A stretch of 57,238 nucleotides of DNA from Candidatus Melainabacteria bacterium. GTDB lineage: Bacteria; Cyanobacteriota; Vampirovibrionia; Obscuribacterales; Obscuribacteraceae. Below the pieces are notes generated by a model, which saw only the letters and a program-made list of their open reading frames with translations, did no database searches and was not told the origin of the DNA. The translations under genes and the position numbers were made by a program. Where the stretch lies: positions 1-57,238 of the forward strand of contig DTSE01000383.1 in NCBI GenBank assembly GCA_012965515.1, written 5' to 3'. Shown here piece after piece: positions 23,782-32,806 of the stretch (position 1 is its first letter; each line of letters starts with the position of its first letter).

Positions 23782-24966
23782 TTACTCAGGTAAAGTCTCG
23801 AAGCCCATGTCGTAAATCTCGCCATCCGTAGGGTATTCGGTCACTTCGTACCGCTTTGGGTAGCAGTTGATCTCTTTCAACTTGTCTTTCAAGATTGCCA
23901 CCGCTGTTGCCCATGAGCAAATAGCTTCCGGCTCCTCACCTTCACCGAAAAATATGTAGTCTGCTTTGGGAAGTAGACATGGCAATAAGTCTTTGCTGAT
24001 AAAACTTGTCGAAAATGGATTGATACGGTCATCGCAATACTTGTATTTCGAAACGAATCTCTTGCCTGTGATGTGCTCGAACCGGGCGTCCAGATCCGCT
24101 TTCTGCGCGCCATACAAGCGGTTGAGATACTCTAATTCCAAACTTCTGAACTGATTGCGCAAAGGATGTTCCTCTGGCAAGGTATATGGAAAATAGTATT
24201 CGTCTACCAATTTCAGCAAGATTGGCGGCAACGAACCGGGTTGCCCCTGGAGTTCTTTAATTGCCGATAAGCAGTGCCTGAGCCCGAAATTACACTCGCT
24301 GCCGGTTATGAACAGATGATCGCGGTGCGGCACCATAACCAGTGTGTCACCTATCACTGGCAAATCGGCCATTATGTTTGTGAAAACAGCTCGCGCAGAA
24401 CTGTATGAATCACTGGACGAAAAGAAGTGACAACAATCACTTTTGTTTACGTCGCTTCTATAAGTGTCGAAGGCAAACTCGGTTAGCTGAGCCAGCTGCC
24501 TGTGGGCGATTGAGAACGCGTCGTCAAAGGAAACATTCCAGCACTCGAGAATATCGTTATCGACATAAAGAATATTGTCAGGCATGTCGTAGGCAAGAGT
24601 AGCCGAAAAATGTTCTCCGAAGTCTATTCTCGTATATTTGTCATCTTCGAAGAACCATCTCTCCTTGACCTGGATTCGCAAGTGAGGACGGGCTTCTTCA
24701 AAGTCCCTGGGGAAATCTAACTGCGCTGTCAACCCGACAATCTGACTGAGAATTTTTGCCTGTGCACTTTCATCACCGGACGCCGAAGTGTAGCGATCGA
24801 AAAAGTTTGCCAGGTAAATGGTTTTGAGCGGGCGCCCAAGACCATCTTTGACTACCAACGAATAGCGAGCCTGATCGAGCGACAAAGAGCCTTCATCCAC
24901 ACCGCTTTTCACCAATGCATCAGTCGCAAGGACCGCAAAATCTTCTTGCGAAATATCGTTAGCCAT
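23782..24966 (-). CDS. DUF1444-like protein of unknown function
   Basis: A 394-aa soluble protein. The central third resembles DUF1444 (YtpQ-like, PF07285): a NILYVDNDILECWNVSFDDAF segment, then AHRQL, a SDSYSSARAVF block and TLVMVPHRDHLFITGS, which matches the family's P.RD.L.V pattern. The C-terminal 130 residues are charged and add a segment not obvious in short members. No signal peptide or membrane segment. It sits upstream of the glycine-zipper gene with a 91-bp gap, and downstream of the monooxygenase on the same strand. Function is unknown for the whole family. Confidence 0.6.
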   Translation of the reverse strand: MANDISQEDFAVLATDALVKSGVDEGSLSLDQARYSLVVKDGLGRPLKTIYLANFFDRYTSASGDESAQAKILSQIVGLTAQLDFPRDFEEARPHLRIQVKERWFFEDDKYTRIDFGEHFSATLAYDMPDNILYVDNDILECWNVSFDDAFSIAHRQLAQLTEFAFDTYRSDVNKSDCCHFFSSSDSYSSARAVFTNIMADLPVIGDTLVMVPHRDHLFITGSECNFGLRHCLSAIKELQGQPGSLPPILLKLVDEYYFPYTLPEEHPLRNQFRSLELEYLNRLYGAQKADLDARFEHITGKRFVSKYKYCDDRINPFSTSFISKDLLPCLLPKADYIFFGEGEEPEAICSWATAVAILKDKLKEINCYPKRYEVTEYPTDGEIYDMGFETLPE

Positions 24967-25033
24967 TGCAGTTGTTTTGATACCTGTTAATTTCTATTCT
25001 TGCTTCAACGTTTTCGTTTTCAGATTTCGCTCT

Positions 25034-26749
25034 TTATTGCGTTTGCTTTGTTTGCACTTTTGCAGGTTTGAGAATCTTGCTTAGATAGTCCTCGATTGGA
25101 ACAAGCTTCGCCGGCTGCCCACGAAATCCGATGTAACCGTCTGGTCTTATAAGATAGAGGCACTCCGAATCAGCAAAATAAGTCTGGTGAACAGCTAAAT
25201 CAGGGTCTAAGAATACTTTTCCTGGAAAACGCAACGAGGGAGCTTTATCACTGGCAACAATCAGATGACAGGTGACAAGCCCTCCGAATTGTTCGCCGAT
25301 CGACCAGGCGATCTTTTCTAGTTTACGGTAACCGGCGTCCGTAGGCTTTCCGTCAAGCAGGAGCAGATTGTGCGAAATGCCGTGCATAGCTTCATAGATA
25401 CGAATAGGGTTCATATCTTGATCGACCATCACCGCATCTGGTGCACGGTCGCCTGGAAGCGGACCGCGCGCAAATTCGAAATAGCCCGGAATGCTTGGCT
25501 TTTCTGAATCGTCAGATGGTTTGATTTGAATCTCGCCCAAGCCGCGTTTTTCGCCAACGATAGAACTGTTTCTATAGTTTACCGCCAGCATCGATCCGAC
25601 TTTACGCATCCGATGCTGAATCACTTCTTGCTGGCTGAGAAATGACATCACATGATTGCGAATCTGCTGTGCAAGGGGATTTTTCAGCGTGGCGACAGAT
25701 GTAGCCATATCCGTGCCTTTTAACAGTTCTTGTCCGACTGGATGGCGTTCTTCGTTATAGCTGTCCAGGAGTCTATCATCACCGTTTCCGCGAATTGCCA
25801 GAGCCAGCTTCCAGGCCAAATTGAAAGCATCTTGCATACCAGTATTCATGCCTTGACCGCCGATTGGACTGTGTATGTGCGCCGAATCGCCGGCGAGAAA
25901 GACACGTCCGACCCGGTATTTGGAAACACTTCTTTGATGAATGGTAAACCAGGCGAGCCAAACCGGATCGTGCAATTTGATGTTTCCTGGTCCTCGTCTG
26001 TCAGCAAAAACCTGCATATCAGCTAAGCTTGGCGCATCGCCAATCACTTGTGAGGGTGGTACGTTCACAACAATGCGAAAGCGTTTGTTACCCAGTGGAA
26101 AGAAAACAAAAGCACCATCTTCATGGAAGAAGGTTGAAATCTCGTCGTCCGGAAGATCGGAGCTCACCAGGCAGTCGACCAGACCGAATCGTTCTTCGTA
26201 AGCGCTTCCTTCAAAAGGAAGTTCAAGCACTTTTCTGACAGTGCTGTGAGAGCCGTCAGCTCCGATCATCCATTCTGCGACGATTACATCTTCCTTTCCT
26301 TTGGAGTTTTTCACAGTAACTGTGATTCCGTTTTTCCCCTGGCTGAATTTGGTCAGCTCCACGCCGCGTTCTATGGCTCCGCCTTTGCTGACAAAATGCT
26401 CTGTTAGCAATCGCTCCGTTTCGGTTTGCGGAATCATCAAAGAGAAAGGAAACGGCGATTCGAGTTCCGACATGTCTAGATGAACAATTCGCTCGCCCTG
26501 GTGATAAAGACTGGCTCCATATGCCGGACAACCACGCTCGATAAATCGCTCGACGATGCCCATGCTTTCCAGAATTTCCAGCGTTCTTGCGTGCAAAACC
26601 AGAGCCCGTGATTTGTCGCCTGGCACTGGCGCTTTGTCAATTACGCGGCAGGCAACTCCATGCCTTTGTAATTCACAAGCAAGCATCAAACCTGTAGGAC
26701 CGGCTCCAACGATGAGGACCGGCTTCTCTTGACTTTCGGGCGACATCAT
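25034..26749 (-). CDS. FAD-dependent aromatic-ring monooxygenase (PheA/TfdB-type)
   Basis: A 571-aa flavoprotein hydroxylase. The FAD-binding GxGxxG is VLIVGAGPTGLMLACEL (residues 12-28). The second FAD/NAD motif is GADGSHSTVRKVL, and the GD motif is VFLAGDSAHIHSPIGGQGMN. A C-terminal thioredoxin-like domain, usual in phenol- and polyketide-type hydroxylases, follows at about 420-560. GGAGGA precedes the ATGs at 26749/26746. The gene begins 26 bp after the MFS/ABM-fusion transporter on the same strand. The pair form a likely operon of oxidation plus export, suggesting detoxification or tailoring of an aromatic compound (inference). Substrate unknown. Confidence 0.88.
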   Translation of the reverse strand: MMSPESQEKPVLIVGAGPTGLMLACELQRHGVACRVIDKAPVPGDKSRALVLHARTLEILESMGIVERFIERGCPAYGASLYHQGERIVHLDMSELESPFPFSLMIPQTETERLLTEHFVSKGGAIERGVELTKFSQGKNGITVTVKNSKGKEDVIVAEWMIGADGSHSTVRKVLELPFEGSAYEERFGLVDCLVSSDLPDDEISTFFHEDGAFVFFPLGNKRFRIVVNVPPSQVIGDAPSLADMQVFADRRGPGNIKLHDPVWLAWFTIHQRSVSKYRVGRVFLAGDSAHIHSPIGGQGMNTGMQDAFNLAWKLALAIRGNGDDRLLDSYNEERHPVGQELLKGTDMATSVATLKNPLAQQIRNHVMSFLSQQEVIQHRMRKVGSMLAVNYRNSSIVGEKRGLGEIQIKPSDDSEKPSIPGYFEFARGPLPGDRAPDAVMVDQDMNPIRIYEAMHGISHNLLLLDGKPTDAGYRKLEKIAWSIGEQFGGLVTCHLIVASDKAPSLRFPGKVFLDPDLAVHQTYFADSECLYLIRPDGYIGFRGQPAKLVPIEDYLSKILKPAKVQTKQTQ

Positions 26750-26775
26750 CTATCCTCCGAGCGACTCCGCCAATT

Positions 26776-28404
26776 CTAGACCAGTTCCGATTCTTCGACC
26801 GCAATTTTCTTAAGAAGTTCGGCAGGCAGGTAAGAATTTATGAAATGCCTGACTATTATTGGATTCGCGCCAACATGAAAAGAGTTCACTTTGTCCTCGA
26901 CCAGGCGATCGGAAACCGTGACTCTCTCGTGCTGCCTCATGTGCTCCGCCCACGATTCTACGAGAAACAACTCAAGCTGTTTCTGAGGATTGGCTACATC
27001 GCAGACAAGATGCCACTGAAATGCGCCATCTCGTCTTCTTTGTGTACTGAGAGCGGACATTGCTTCGGTGAACTCGCTCAACTTGCTTGGATCGATTATG
27101 TATTCGACAGTGATCAAAACTGGACCATGGTTTGGATGTGGTTCATGAACGAGTTTCGGATCGCTCCAATGATCTGACATTGTTGTATCTATCATTTCGG
27201 CAATGCCTAGAGGAAAAGGGCGGCACAAGAATATACTCACGACCAGTAATGCAGCGGCGGCAAGCAGCGGAATGTCGAGCCCTGTGTATTGTGCGATTTG
27301 TCCCCAGATTGCACTTGTGATTGCAAAAGTGCCAAGAAACACAAGAATATGGAAAGCGAGAGCACGTGCTCGCACCCAGGCAGGCGATGCTTTCTGCGCA
27401 CCCATGCTGAACATCGAATTGACGATTATCCAGGAAACCCCTGCTCCGACCATGAAAAGCGAGGCCGTTACTAGGTTCTGTGCATAGGCAAGTCCGAGCA
27501 AGGCTCCGGCAAACAGAATTTTTCCAAACCCGGTTACTTGATCAAGTGAGATTACGCTGCGAAGCCGGGGCAGAATCGCTGCACCAATCAAAGTTCCAAC
27601 TCCAAAAATCGCCAGAAGCGTTCCATAACCGAGTGAATCCAGATGTAATTCCTGTCTGGCAATGAGGGGCAATAACGCCCACATTGCACTGGTGCAAGCA
27701 CCGTATGAGCCAGAGCGAACAAGAACCGACTTGAGTGCGGGTGAATGCCTGACGAAGCGAAAGCCGGCGCGAACAGCACCAACCATACGCTCTTTGTGTC
27801 GGCTCGGTGGTTTTACAGCCGGTTTCCAATTAAAGAAAACTATCAACACTCCGACAAAAGACACGGCGTTCAAAATGAAAACAGGTCCTGGACCTAAGGC
27901 GGCGACGGCAAGACCGCCTAATGCAGAGCCCACACCTCTTGCTGCGTTGTATCCAACTCCTCCGAGCGCAATTGCCGGCTCGAGTTTTTCCTTCGGCACA
28001 AGTTCAGGTATAGCGGCATTCCATGCTGGTCCGGTAATTGCGCCGCCGACGGCAAGCATGAAAGTAAGCGCTAGAAGTACCCAGGCATTCACGAGTCCAT
28101 AGATTGAAAGCACTCCGAGCGTTAGTGACGAGCCGAGCATCCATAACTGCCCGATGATCAATAGTTTGCGTTTGTCTACGACATCTGCAAAAGCGCCTGA
28201 CGGAATGGCAAGGATGAAAAACGGTAGATAGGCGGCTGTTTGTAAAAGCGCAACTTTGAGAGGATCGGGCGCAATTGAAGTCATCAGCCATGCCGAGCCG
28301 ACTTCTTGCATGAAACTACCGACGTTGGAAAGCACGGCAGCAATCCATAGTGCCCTGTAAATCGGCTCGCTGAGCGGCGACCACATAGAACGAGCAGCAA
28401 TCAT
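26776..28404 (-). CDS. MFS_3 family exporter fused to a C-terminal ABM-like alpha/beta-barrel domain
   Basis: A 542-aa protein. Residues about 20-400 form a 12-helix MFS transporter of the EntS/MFS_3 group (motif A SGAFADVVDKRKLLIIGQ). A soluble domain of about 100 aa follows (LITVEYIIDPSKLSEFTEAM ... GAFQWHLVCDVANPQKQLELFLVESW), which fits a dimeric alpha/beta barrel like ABM proteins. An upstream TTG at 28431 adds nine residues, and the ATG at 28404 is preferred. It leads the operon with the FAD monooxygenase. The related exporter at 11082-12431 lacks the barrel, and a stand-alone ABM protein is encoded next to it. Confidence 0.88.
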   Translation of the reverse strand: MIAARSMWSPLSEPIYRALWIAAVLSNVGSFMQEVGSAWLMTSIAPDPLKVALLQTAAYLPFFILAIPSGAFADVVDKRKLLIIGQLWMLGSSLTLGVLSIYGLVNAWVLLALTFMLAVGGAITGPAWNAAIPELVPKEKLEPAIALGGVGYNAARGVGSALGGLAVAALGPGPVFILNAVSFVGVLIVFFNWKPAVKPPSRHKERMVGAVRAGFRFVRHSPALKSVLVRSGSYGACTSAMWALLPLIARQELHLDSLGYGTLLAIFGVGTLIGAAILPRLRSVISLDQVTGFGKILFAGALLGLAYAQNLVTASLFMVGAGVSWIIVNSMFSMGAQKASPAWVRARALAFHILVFLGTFAITSAIWGQIAQYTGLDIPLLAAAALLVVSIFLCRPFPLGIAEMIDTTMSDHWSDPKLVHEPHPNHGPVLITVEYIIDPSKLSEFTEAMSALSTQRRRDGAFQWHLVCDVANPQKQLELFLVESWAEHMRQHERVTVSDRLVEDKVNSFHVGANPIIVRHFINSYLPAELLKKIAVEESELV

Positions 28405-28505
28405 TCTCTTACCGCCCGGTTGCCTAAACAAACCGTCACAGCTGCCAGTATTGATGTTCTCAATCTCATGGACACCTGTGTCATAGTCAAAGGGACTAAC
28501 GTGAT

Positions 28506-29240
28506 TTACTTAGCCTTGAAGACCGTCTTGAAGAATTTCGCGATCGGATCGTAGAACTCGTCGACCACGCGCTCCTTAAGAGGAATGATGGCATTGTCTG
28601 TGATGTGAATATCTTCCGGGCAAACTTCCGTGCAGCATTTTGTAATGTTGCAGAAACCGACTCCGGCATCTTCTTTCACCATCTTCAGGCGATTAGCATC
28701 ATCGACCGGGTGCATTTCCAAGCCCGCCAATCTGACCATGAAACGCGGCCCGTAAAAACCATCTTTGCGGTTGTGATCGCGCAATACGTGACAGACGTTT
28801 TGGCAGAGAAAACATTCGATGCACTTGCGAAACTCTTGCACGCGTTCGATGTCTTCTTGGTAGACAACCCAGTTGTGACCTGGCTTTGGCGTAAACGGAA
28901 CGATTTTTTTGTTTACTTCATAGTTCCAAGAAACATCAGCAACCAGATCTTTCACATGCGGGAATGTTTTGATTGGTTGAACAGTGATCTCTTCGCCTGG
29001 TTCGAACTTGTCCATGCGCGATTTGCACAGGAGTTGTGGTCTTCCGTTCACTTCAGCAGAACAAGATCCGCACTTCGCCGCCTTGCAATTCCAGCGCACG
29101 GCGATTGAAGGATCGATGTTTTGCTGAATCCAGTGAATGGCATCGAGAACAACCATTCCTTCTTCAATCGGCACTTTGTAATTTTCGAAAGTACCGCTGT
29201 CCTTTTCACCTCGGAACACTTTCAAATTAGCTTCAGCCAT
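28506..29240 (-). CDS. sdhB: Succinate dehydrogenase / fumarate reductase iron-sulfur subunit
   Basis: A 244-aa subunit that carries electrons from the flavoprotein to the membrane quinone site. The [2Fe-2S] ligands are Cys52, 57, 60 and 72 (CKAAKCGSC ... LLC). A CIECFLCQNVC cluster motif and a second CNITKCCTEVCPEDI block provide the other two clusters. Its start overlaps the end of sdhA by 8 bp, which implies translational coupling. GGAGA lies upstream of the ATG. It is the last gene of a C-A-B operon. In an organism with aconitase, succinate oxidation is the likely direction, but sequence alone cannot exclude fumarate reduction. Confidence 0.95.
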   Translation of the reverse strand: MAEANLKVFRGEKDSGTFENYKVPIEEGMVVLDAIHWIQQNIDPSIAVRWNCKAAKCGSCSAEVNGRPQLLCKSRMDKFEPGEEITVQPIKTFPHVKDLVADVSWNYEVNKKIVPFTPKPGHNWVVYQEDIERVQEFRKCIECFLCQNVCHVLRDHNRKDGFYGPRFMVRLAGLEMHPVDDANRLKMVKEDAGVGFCNITKCCTEVCPEDIHITDNAIIPLKERVVDEFYDPIAKFFKTVFKAK

Positions 29241-31065
29241 TGTGGGTTGTCTCCTTCTTCACGAAAAATTTCTTCAATTCTTCAGGCATCTCTGGGCATG
29301 GAGTTTTCTCCAGTTTCATCGAATCGCCATCTTTTGAAATTGCCGTATTGAACTTGCCGAGTTCCGGACTGAGTTGCTCGAAGTCTGTTCGACTGTGAGC
29401 ACCGCGGCTTTCTTCTCTGGACAATGCACTGCGGGCAATCGCTTCTGAAGCAATCAACATGTTCTTCAAATCGCGGCACATGTGCCAGCCTGGGTTGTAT
29501 ACCTTAGAACCTTTGGTGCAGACCTTTTTCACGTCTTCTTTCAGTTCTTGAAGCTTAGCGATGCCAGTCTCCAGATCTTCTTTGTTGCGGAAGATCCCGA
29601 CATAAGTGCTCATTACCTGATTGAGAGTCTTTTGCACATCGTAGGGATTTTTCGCGTCTGCATTGGCGGCACGTTTGAATGGCTCTTCCATCTCTTCGAT
29701 GGCACTGTCGACGTCTTTGTTGTCGATTGCAGGCGCCGAGCCGAGTTTTTTCACATACTCGGCTGCTCCCAAGCCGGCCAATCTGCCGAAAACAATTAGG
29801 TCGGAAAGCGAGTTTCCACCCAACCTGTTGGCTCCGTGCATACCTCCTGAGCACTCGCCGGCGGCGAATAATCCAGGCACTCTGCTCATCTGGGTGTCAG
29901 CATCGACGCGGATGCCGCCCATGATGTAGTGCATAGTCGGTCCGACTTCCATCGGTCCTGCAGTAATATCCACGTCCGCCAGGTCTTTGAACTGGTGATA
30001 CATGGACGGAAGTTTTTTGCGCACACGAGCAGCGTCTTGATAGGAGATGTCCAGAAAGACACCGCCGTGCGGCGAGCCGCGACCGGCCTTCACTTCTTGA
30101 TAAATAGCTCTGGCAACGTTGTCGCGTGTAGACAATTCAGGCGGACGCCTGTCGTTTGTCTTCACACCGGCGATTGCCGCATCAACCCAGCGCTTCGATT
30201 CCTCATCGTCTGCTGAGAACTGGTCCTTTGTGCTTTCCGGCAAATAATCACGCATGAAGCGCTTGCCTTCTTTGTTGGTGAGGATACCGCCTTCACCACG
30301 CACACCCTCGGTGACCAGAATACCTCTTACGCCCGGCGGCCAAACCATGCCGGTTGGGTGGAATTGCACAAATTCCATGTCGATCAAGTCAGCTCCCGCA
30401 TCGTATGCAAGACCTTGACCATCGGCAGTGTATTCCCATGAATTCGAAGTAACGGTGAAGGCCTTTCCGACGCCGCCGGTTGCAAGCACAATCGCTTTGG
30501 CTTTGAAGAGAACATAGCGTCCATCTTCCCTGTAATATCCAAACGCTCCGGAGACTTTGTCGCCGTCTTTGAACAGTTTGGTGATCGAGCATTCCATATA
30601 AACAGCAAAACCGCGGTGCACACCTTGGTCTTGAAGTGTTCTGATCATTTCCAAGCCAGTTCTGTCACCGACGTGGCAGAGGCGCTTGTATTTGTGTCCG
30701 CCGAAGGCGCGCTGAAGAATCTCGCCCTTTTTCGTTCTATCAAAAACCGCGCCCCATTCCTGCAATTCACGCACTCTGTCCGGCGCTTCCTGGGCATGCA
30801 ACTGAGCCATGCGCCAGTTGTTCATCATCTTGCCACCATTCATGGTGTCTTGAAAATGAACTTCCCAGTTATCTTCCGGATCAACGTTGCCGAGTGCTGC
30901 CGCAACTCCGCCTTCCGCCATTACCGTGTGCGCCTTGCCGAGCAATGATTTGCAGACAAGTCCGACATTCATCCCTTGTGCAGATGCTTCGATGGCGGCT
31001 CTCAGCCCTGCTCCACCGGCGCCTACAACAAGGACGTCATGTTCGTGTGTTTCGTAATTTGTCAT
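29233..31065 (-). CDS. sdhA: Succinate dehydrogenase / fumarate reductase flavoprotein subunit
   Basis: A 610-aa catalytic subunit. The FAD-binding motif is DVLVVGAGGAGLRAAIEA. The covalent-flavin histidine lies in KAHTVMAEGGV. RTGLEMIRTLQDQG, VLATGGVGKAF, MEFVQFHPTG and VTEGVRGEGG carry the dicarboxylate-binding and active-site residues, and GGIRVD / GLFAAGECSGGMHGANRLGG complete the signature. Domains run FAD-binding, capping, FAD-binding, helical, as usual. It is 19 bp after sdhC and overlaps sdhB by 8 bp. The protein forms the cytoplasmic head of complex II. Confidence 0.96.
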   Translation of the reverse strand: MTNYETHEHDVLVVGAGGAGLRAAIEASAQGMNVGLVCKSLLGKAHTVMAEGGVAAALGNVDPEDNWEVHFQDTMNGGKMMNNWRMAQLHAQEAPDRVRELQEWGAVFDRTKKGEILQRAFGGHKYKRLCHVGDRTGLEMIRTLQDQGVHRGFAVYMECSITKLFKDGDKVSGAFGYYREDGRYVLFKAKAIVLATGGVGKAFTVTSNSWEYTADGQGLAYDAGADLIDMEFVQFHPTGMVWPPGVRGILVTEGVRGEGGILTNKEGKRFMRDYLPESTKDQFSADDEESKRWVDAAIAGVKTNDRRPPELSTRDNVARAIYQEVKAGRGSPHGGVFLDISYQDAARVRKKLPSMYHQFKDLADVDITAGPMEVGPTMHYIMGGIRVDADTQMSRVPGLFAAGECSGGMHGANRLGGNSLSDLIVFGRLAGLGAAEYVKKLGSAPAIDNKDVDSAIEEMEEPFKRAANADAKNPYDVQKTLNQVMSTYVGIFRNKEDLETGIAKLQELKEDVKKVCTKGSKVYNPGWHMCRDLKNMLIASEAIARSALSREESRGAHSRTDFEQLSPELGKFNTAISKDGDSMKLEKTPCPEMPEELKKFFVKKETTHNG

Positions 31066-31084
31066 TATCTTGGACCTTCAACTA

Positions 31085-31849
31085 TTAAAAGAAAACCGGG
31101 TTTGGGAAAACACCCGCGCATACCTGACGGATATAGAAGTCGGTGAAACCGACTGAAAAGAGCGAGAACCATGCCCATGCCATGTGATGTTCATTGAGCT
31201 TGGTGACGAATTCCCAAACTTTGAATCTTTGCTTGGTGCTTTCGTTCGTGCTGAAGCAGTTCAAGCCACCGCCTGCCAGATGTCTGTAAGCGTGGCATCC
31301 GAATGTGTATCCGGAAAGCAGCACGCAATTGACAGTCATGATCAAGGTAACGAGATCGAAGTGAAAAGACGGCTCCAGCATTGACTTGAATACGTCGTAC
31401 CAGAGAATCGTCAGCACGAGAACCGCTAAATAGAAGAAGTAGCGGTGCAGGTTTTGAAGTACGAAAGGAAATGCTCTTTCGCCGGTGTAACTCTTACTGC
31501 CCCAGACGCTGACACCGCATGCCGGTGGAGTCAGGAAGTACGCGCGGTAATAAGCTTTTCGGTAGTAGTAGCAGGTGGCGCGAAAGCCCGCCGGCATCCA
31601 CAAAATCAAAATCGCCGGAGAGAATGGCCAGCCCGGCAAATCAATCTTCGGCGAATAGAATGGGGAAATGATCGACCCTATCTCATAGTAGTTGTTCTCG
31701 AATGCGCGGAATGTCGCGTAGACGATAAATAGTGTGAACCCGGTCGCAACCAGAAGAGGCGCCAACCACCAAGTGTCGTGGCGAGTGGTCATCCCCGTGT
31801 GAGCGTGCGTACCTGGTGTACTCGCTGTCGCTGCCTTTGTCTCGTTCAT
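31085..31849 (-). CDS. sdhC: Succinate dehydrogenase membrane anchor subunit, single-gene type
   Basis: A 254-aa integral membrane protein with five hydrophobic helices (about residues 27-51, 78-100, 131-157, 166-190 and 221-243). It lies first in the C-A-B operon, so it anchors complex II. The size, five helices and blocks such as LQNLHRYFFYLAVLVLTILW and CHAYRHLAGGGLNCF resemble the single-subunit anchors of the actinobacterial Sdh1-like group rather than the SdhC/SdhD pairs of proteobacteria. Several histidines sit in helices, but haem content cannot be assigned. AGGA lies about 9 nt before the ATG, inside a repeated GGACGAC leader sequence. Confidence 0.85.
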   Translation of the reverse strand: MNETKAATASTPGTHAHTGMTTRHDTWWLAPLLVATGFTLFIVYATFRAFENNYYEIGSIISPFYSPKIDLPGWPFSPAILILWMPAGFRATCYYYRKAYYRAYFLTPPACGVSVWGSKSYTGERAFPFVLQNLHRYFFYLAVLVLTILWYDVFKSMLEPSFHFDLVTLIMTVNCVLLSGYTFGCHAYRHLAGGGLNCFSTNESTKQRFKVWEFVTKLNEHHMAWAWFSLFSVGFTDFYIRQVCAGVFPNPVFF

Positions 31850-32515
31850 TGCTGTCGTCCTGTTTTAGTCGTCCTGCGTGGACTAACTTCATACTCTGCG
31901 TCGCATTAGGCGATCCGGAGAGCATCAGAACTAGCAGCATCCCGACGAAAACCGCGCCTCTCAAGAACTGTAGAGGCGGCTGGGTTCCCCGAATCGAACT
32001 TCTTTAATTATATCAACTGAGCGTTCTCAAACCCGACCGATGTGAACCTTTCCCGACCATAACTAGAAAAAATTGCGCTCATTTTTGTAGATGTCATCAG
32101 GCTTTCGACAAGCCCTATTTTCTCGCTGCCGGTGACGGAAAGTGCCTATGTATATGCGTTTGCTAGATAAGGCATGAAAGCGAGATATTTTTTACGGCAG
32201 TCCTGGATTCACGATCCTGAAGATTTTCGGTGAGCCGGAACTAATGGTGGAAGAGGTCGTCACCGGATCCGTGTAGACCCGAAAGTAGTCCTAGCGGACA
32301 AAAGAGAAGTGATTCATCTCATGACAGCTTCTGGAAAGACCAGCCTTGGCCAGAACATGCTTTCAAAGCCGGTTTCCAAGCAGTGTGCGGGCATGAGAAT
32401 CGATGAAACTCCTACTAATTTCTTTCCGGTCACCGTTATGCCTTAGGCGACGTTCGAATAGGTTCAACAATGCCTGTTAGAGATGGCGAACTAAGCAAGT
32501 CTGGGAGTTATTGAA
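31850..32515. other. Intergenic region between sdhC and the 91-aa gene
   Basis: About 665 bp with no gene I can support. It holds the sdhC leader on the minus strand, with a 7-bp stem hairpin at 31955-31978 and a signal-peptide-like reading frame starting at 31964 that runs into sdhC in another frame. It also holds the conserved element at 32220-32241 and the shared 11-mer at 32370-32380 upstream of the 91-aa gene. I find no tRNA or known riboswitch. Confidence 0.5.
32220..32241 (+). promoter_or_regulatory. Conserved upstream element, copy 2
   Basis: Matches 19 of 22 positions of 1985-2006, with the TCGGTGAG core intact. It lies 274 nt before the start of the 91-aa paralogue. The second shared block CGGTTTCCAAG is at 32370-32380. 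Spacing between the blocks differs from copy 1 (128 versus 32 nt), so they behave as separate conserved islands. Confidence 0.45.
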
Positions 32516-32791
32516 ATGAAACGAGTCAAATTGAGTCAGAAGACACAAGCCAAAAAAGCTGAAGATCATCGTCATATGGTCACCCAGCGGCTCGACGAAT
32601 CTATCCCTCTGGACTCAAAAGAATGGCAGGCCGTCGAGCAAATCTTGATGCGCATGACTGAATTTGCACCGTCCAGCTTGATCACGGAATGTGTCAATGC
32701 AATTGCAGTCTACGCTGACGAACAAGCTCAGCAAGGATACATGCTCGGACAGGACGACTTGATCAAACAGTTGAAGTCGCGCGCCGCTTAA
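32516..32791 (+). CDS. Small conserved protein, paralogue of the gene at 2123-2380
   Basis: A 91-aa soluble helical protein. It keeps the family core RLDESIPLDSKEW..VEQIL, a [ST]EFAPSSL block and the C-terminal YADEQAQQGYMLGQDDLIKQ, with a basic N-terminal extension compared with its partner. It is the plus-strand neighbour of the kinase array, and the last kinase ends 15 bp beyond its stop in convergent orientation. That nearness may be chance. The long leader with the conserved element suggests regulated expression. Function unknown. Confidence 0.75.
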   Translation: MKRVKLSQKTQAKKAEDHRHMVTQRLDESIPLDSKEWQAVEQILMRMTEFAPSSLITECVNAIAVYADEQAQQGYMLGQDDLIKQLKSRAA

Positions 32792-32806
32792 GTCTCTCAA
32801 CCGTAC

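Noticed and set aside
31683..31964. 93-aa minus-strand ORF overlapping sdhC
   Set aside because: Most of it lies in another frame of the well-supported sdhC gene. Only the first 30 residues look signal-like, so it is reported as a weak observation, not a gene.
31975..32005. tRNA T-arm-like string (TTCGATTC on the minus strand)
   Set aside because: The flanking bases do not form a 5-bp T stem, and no anticodon or acceptor arm is present.
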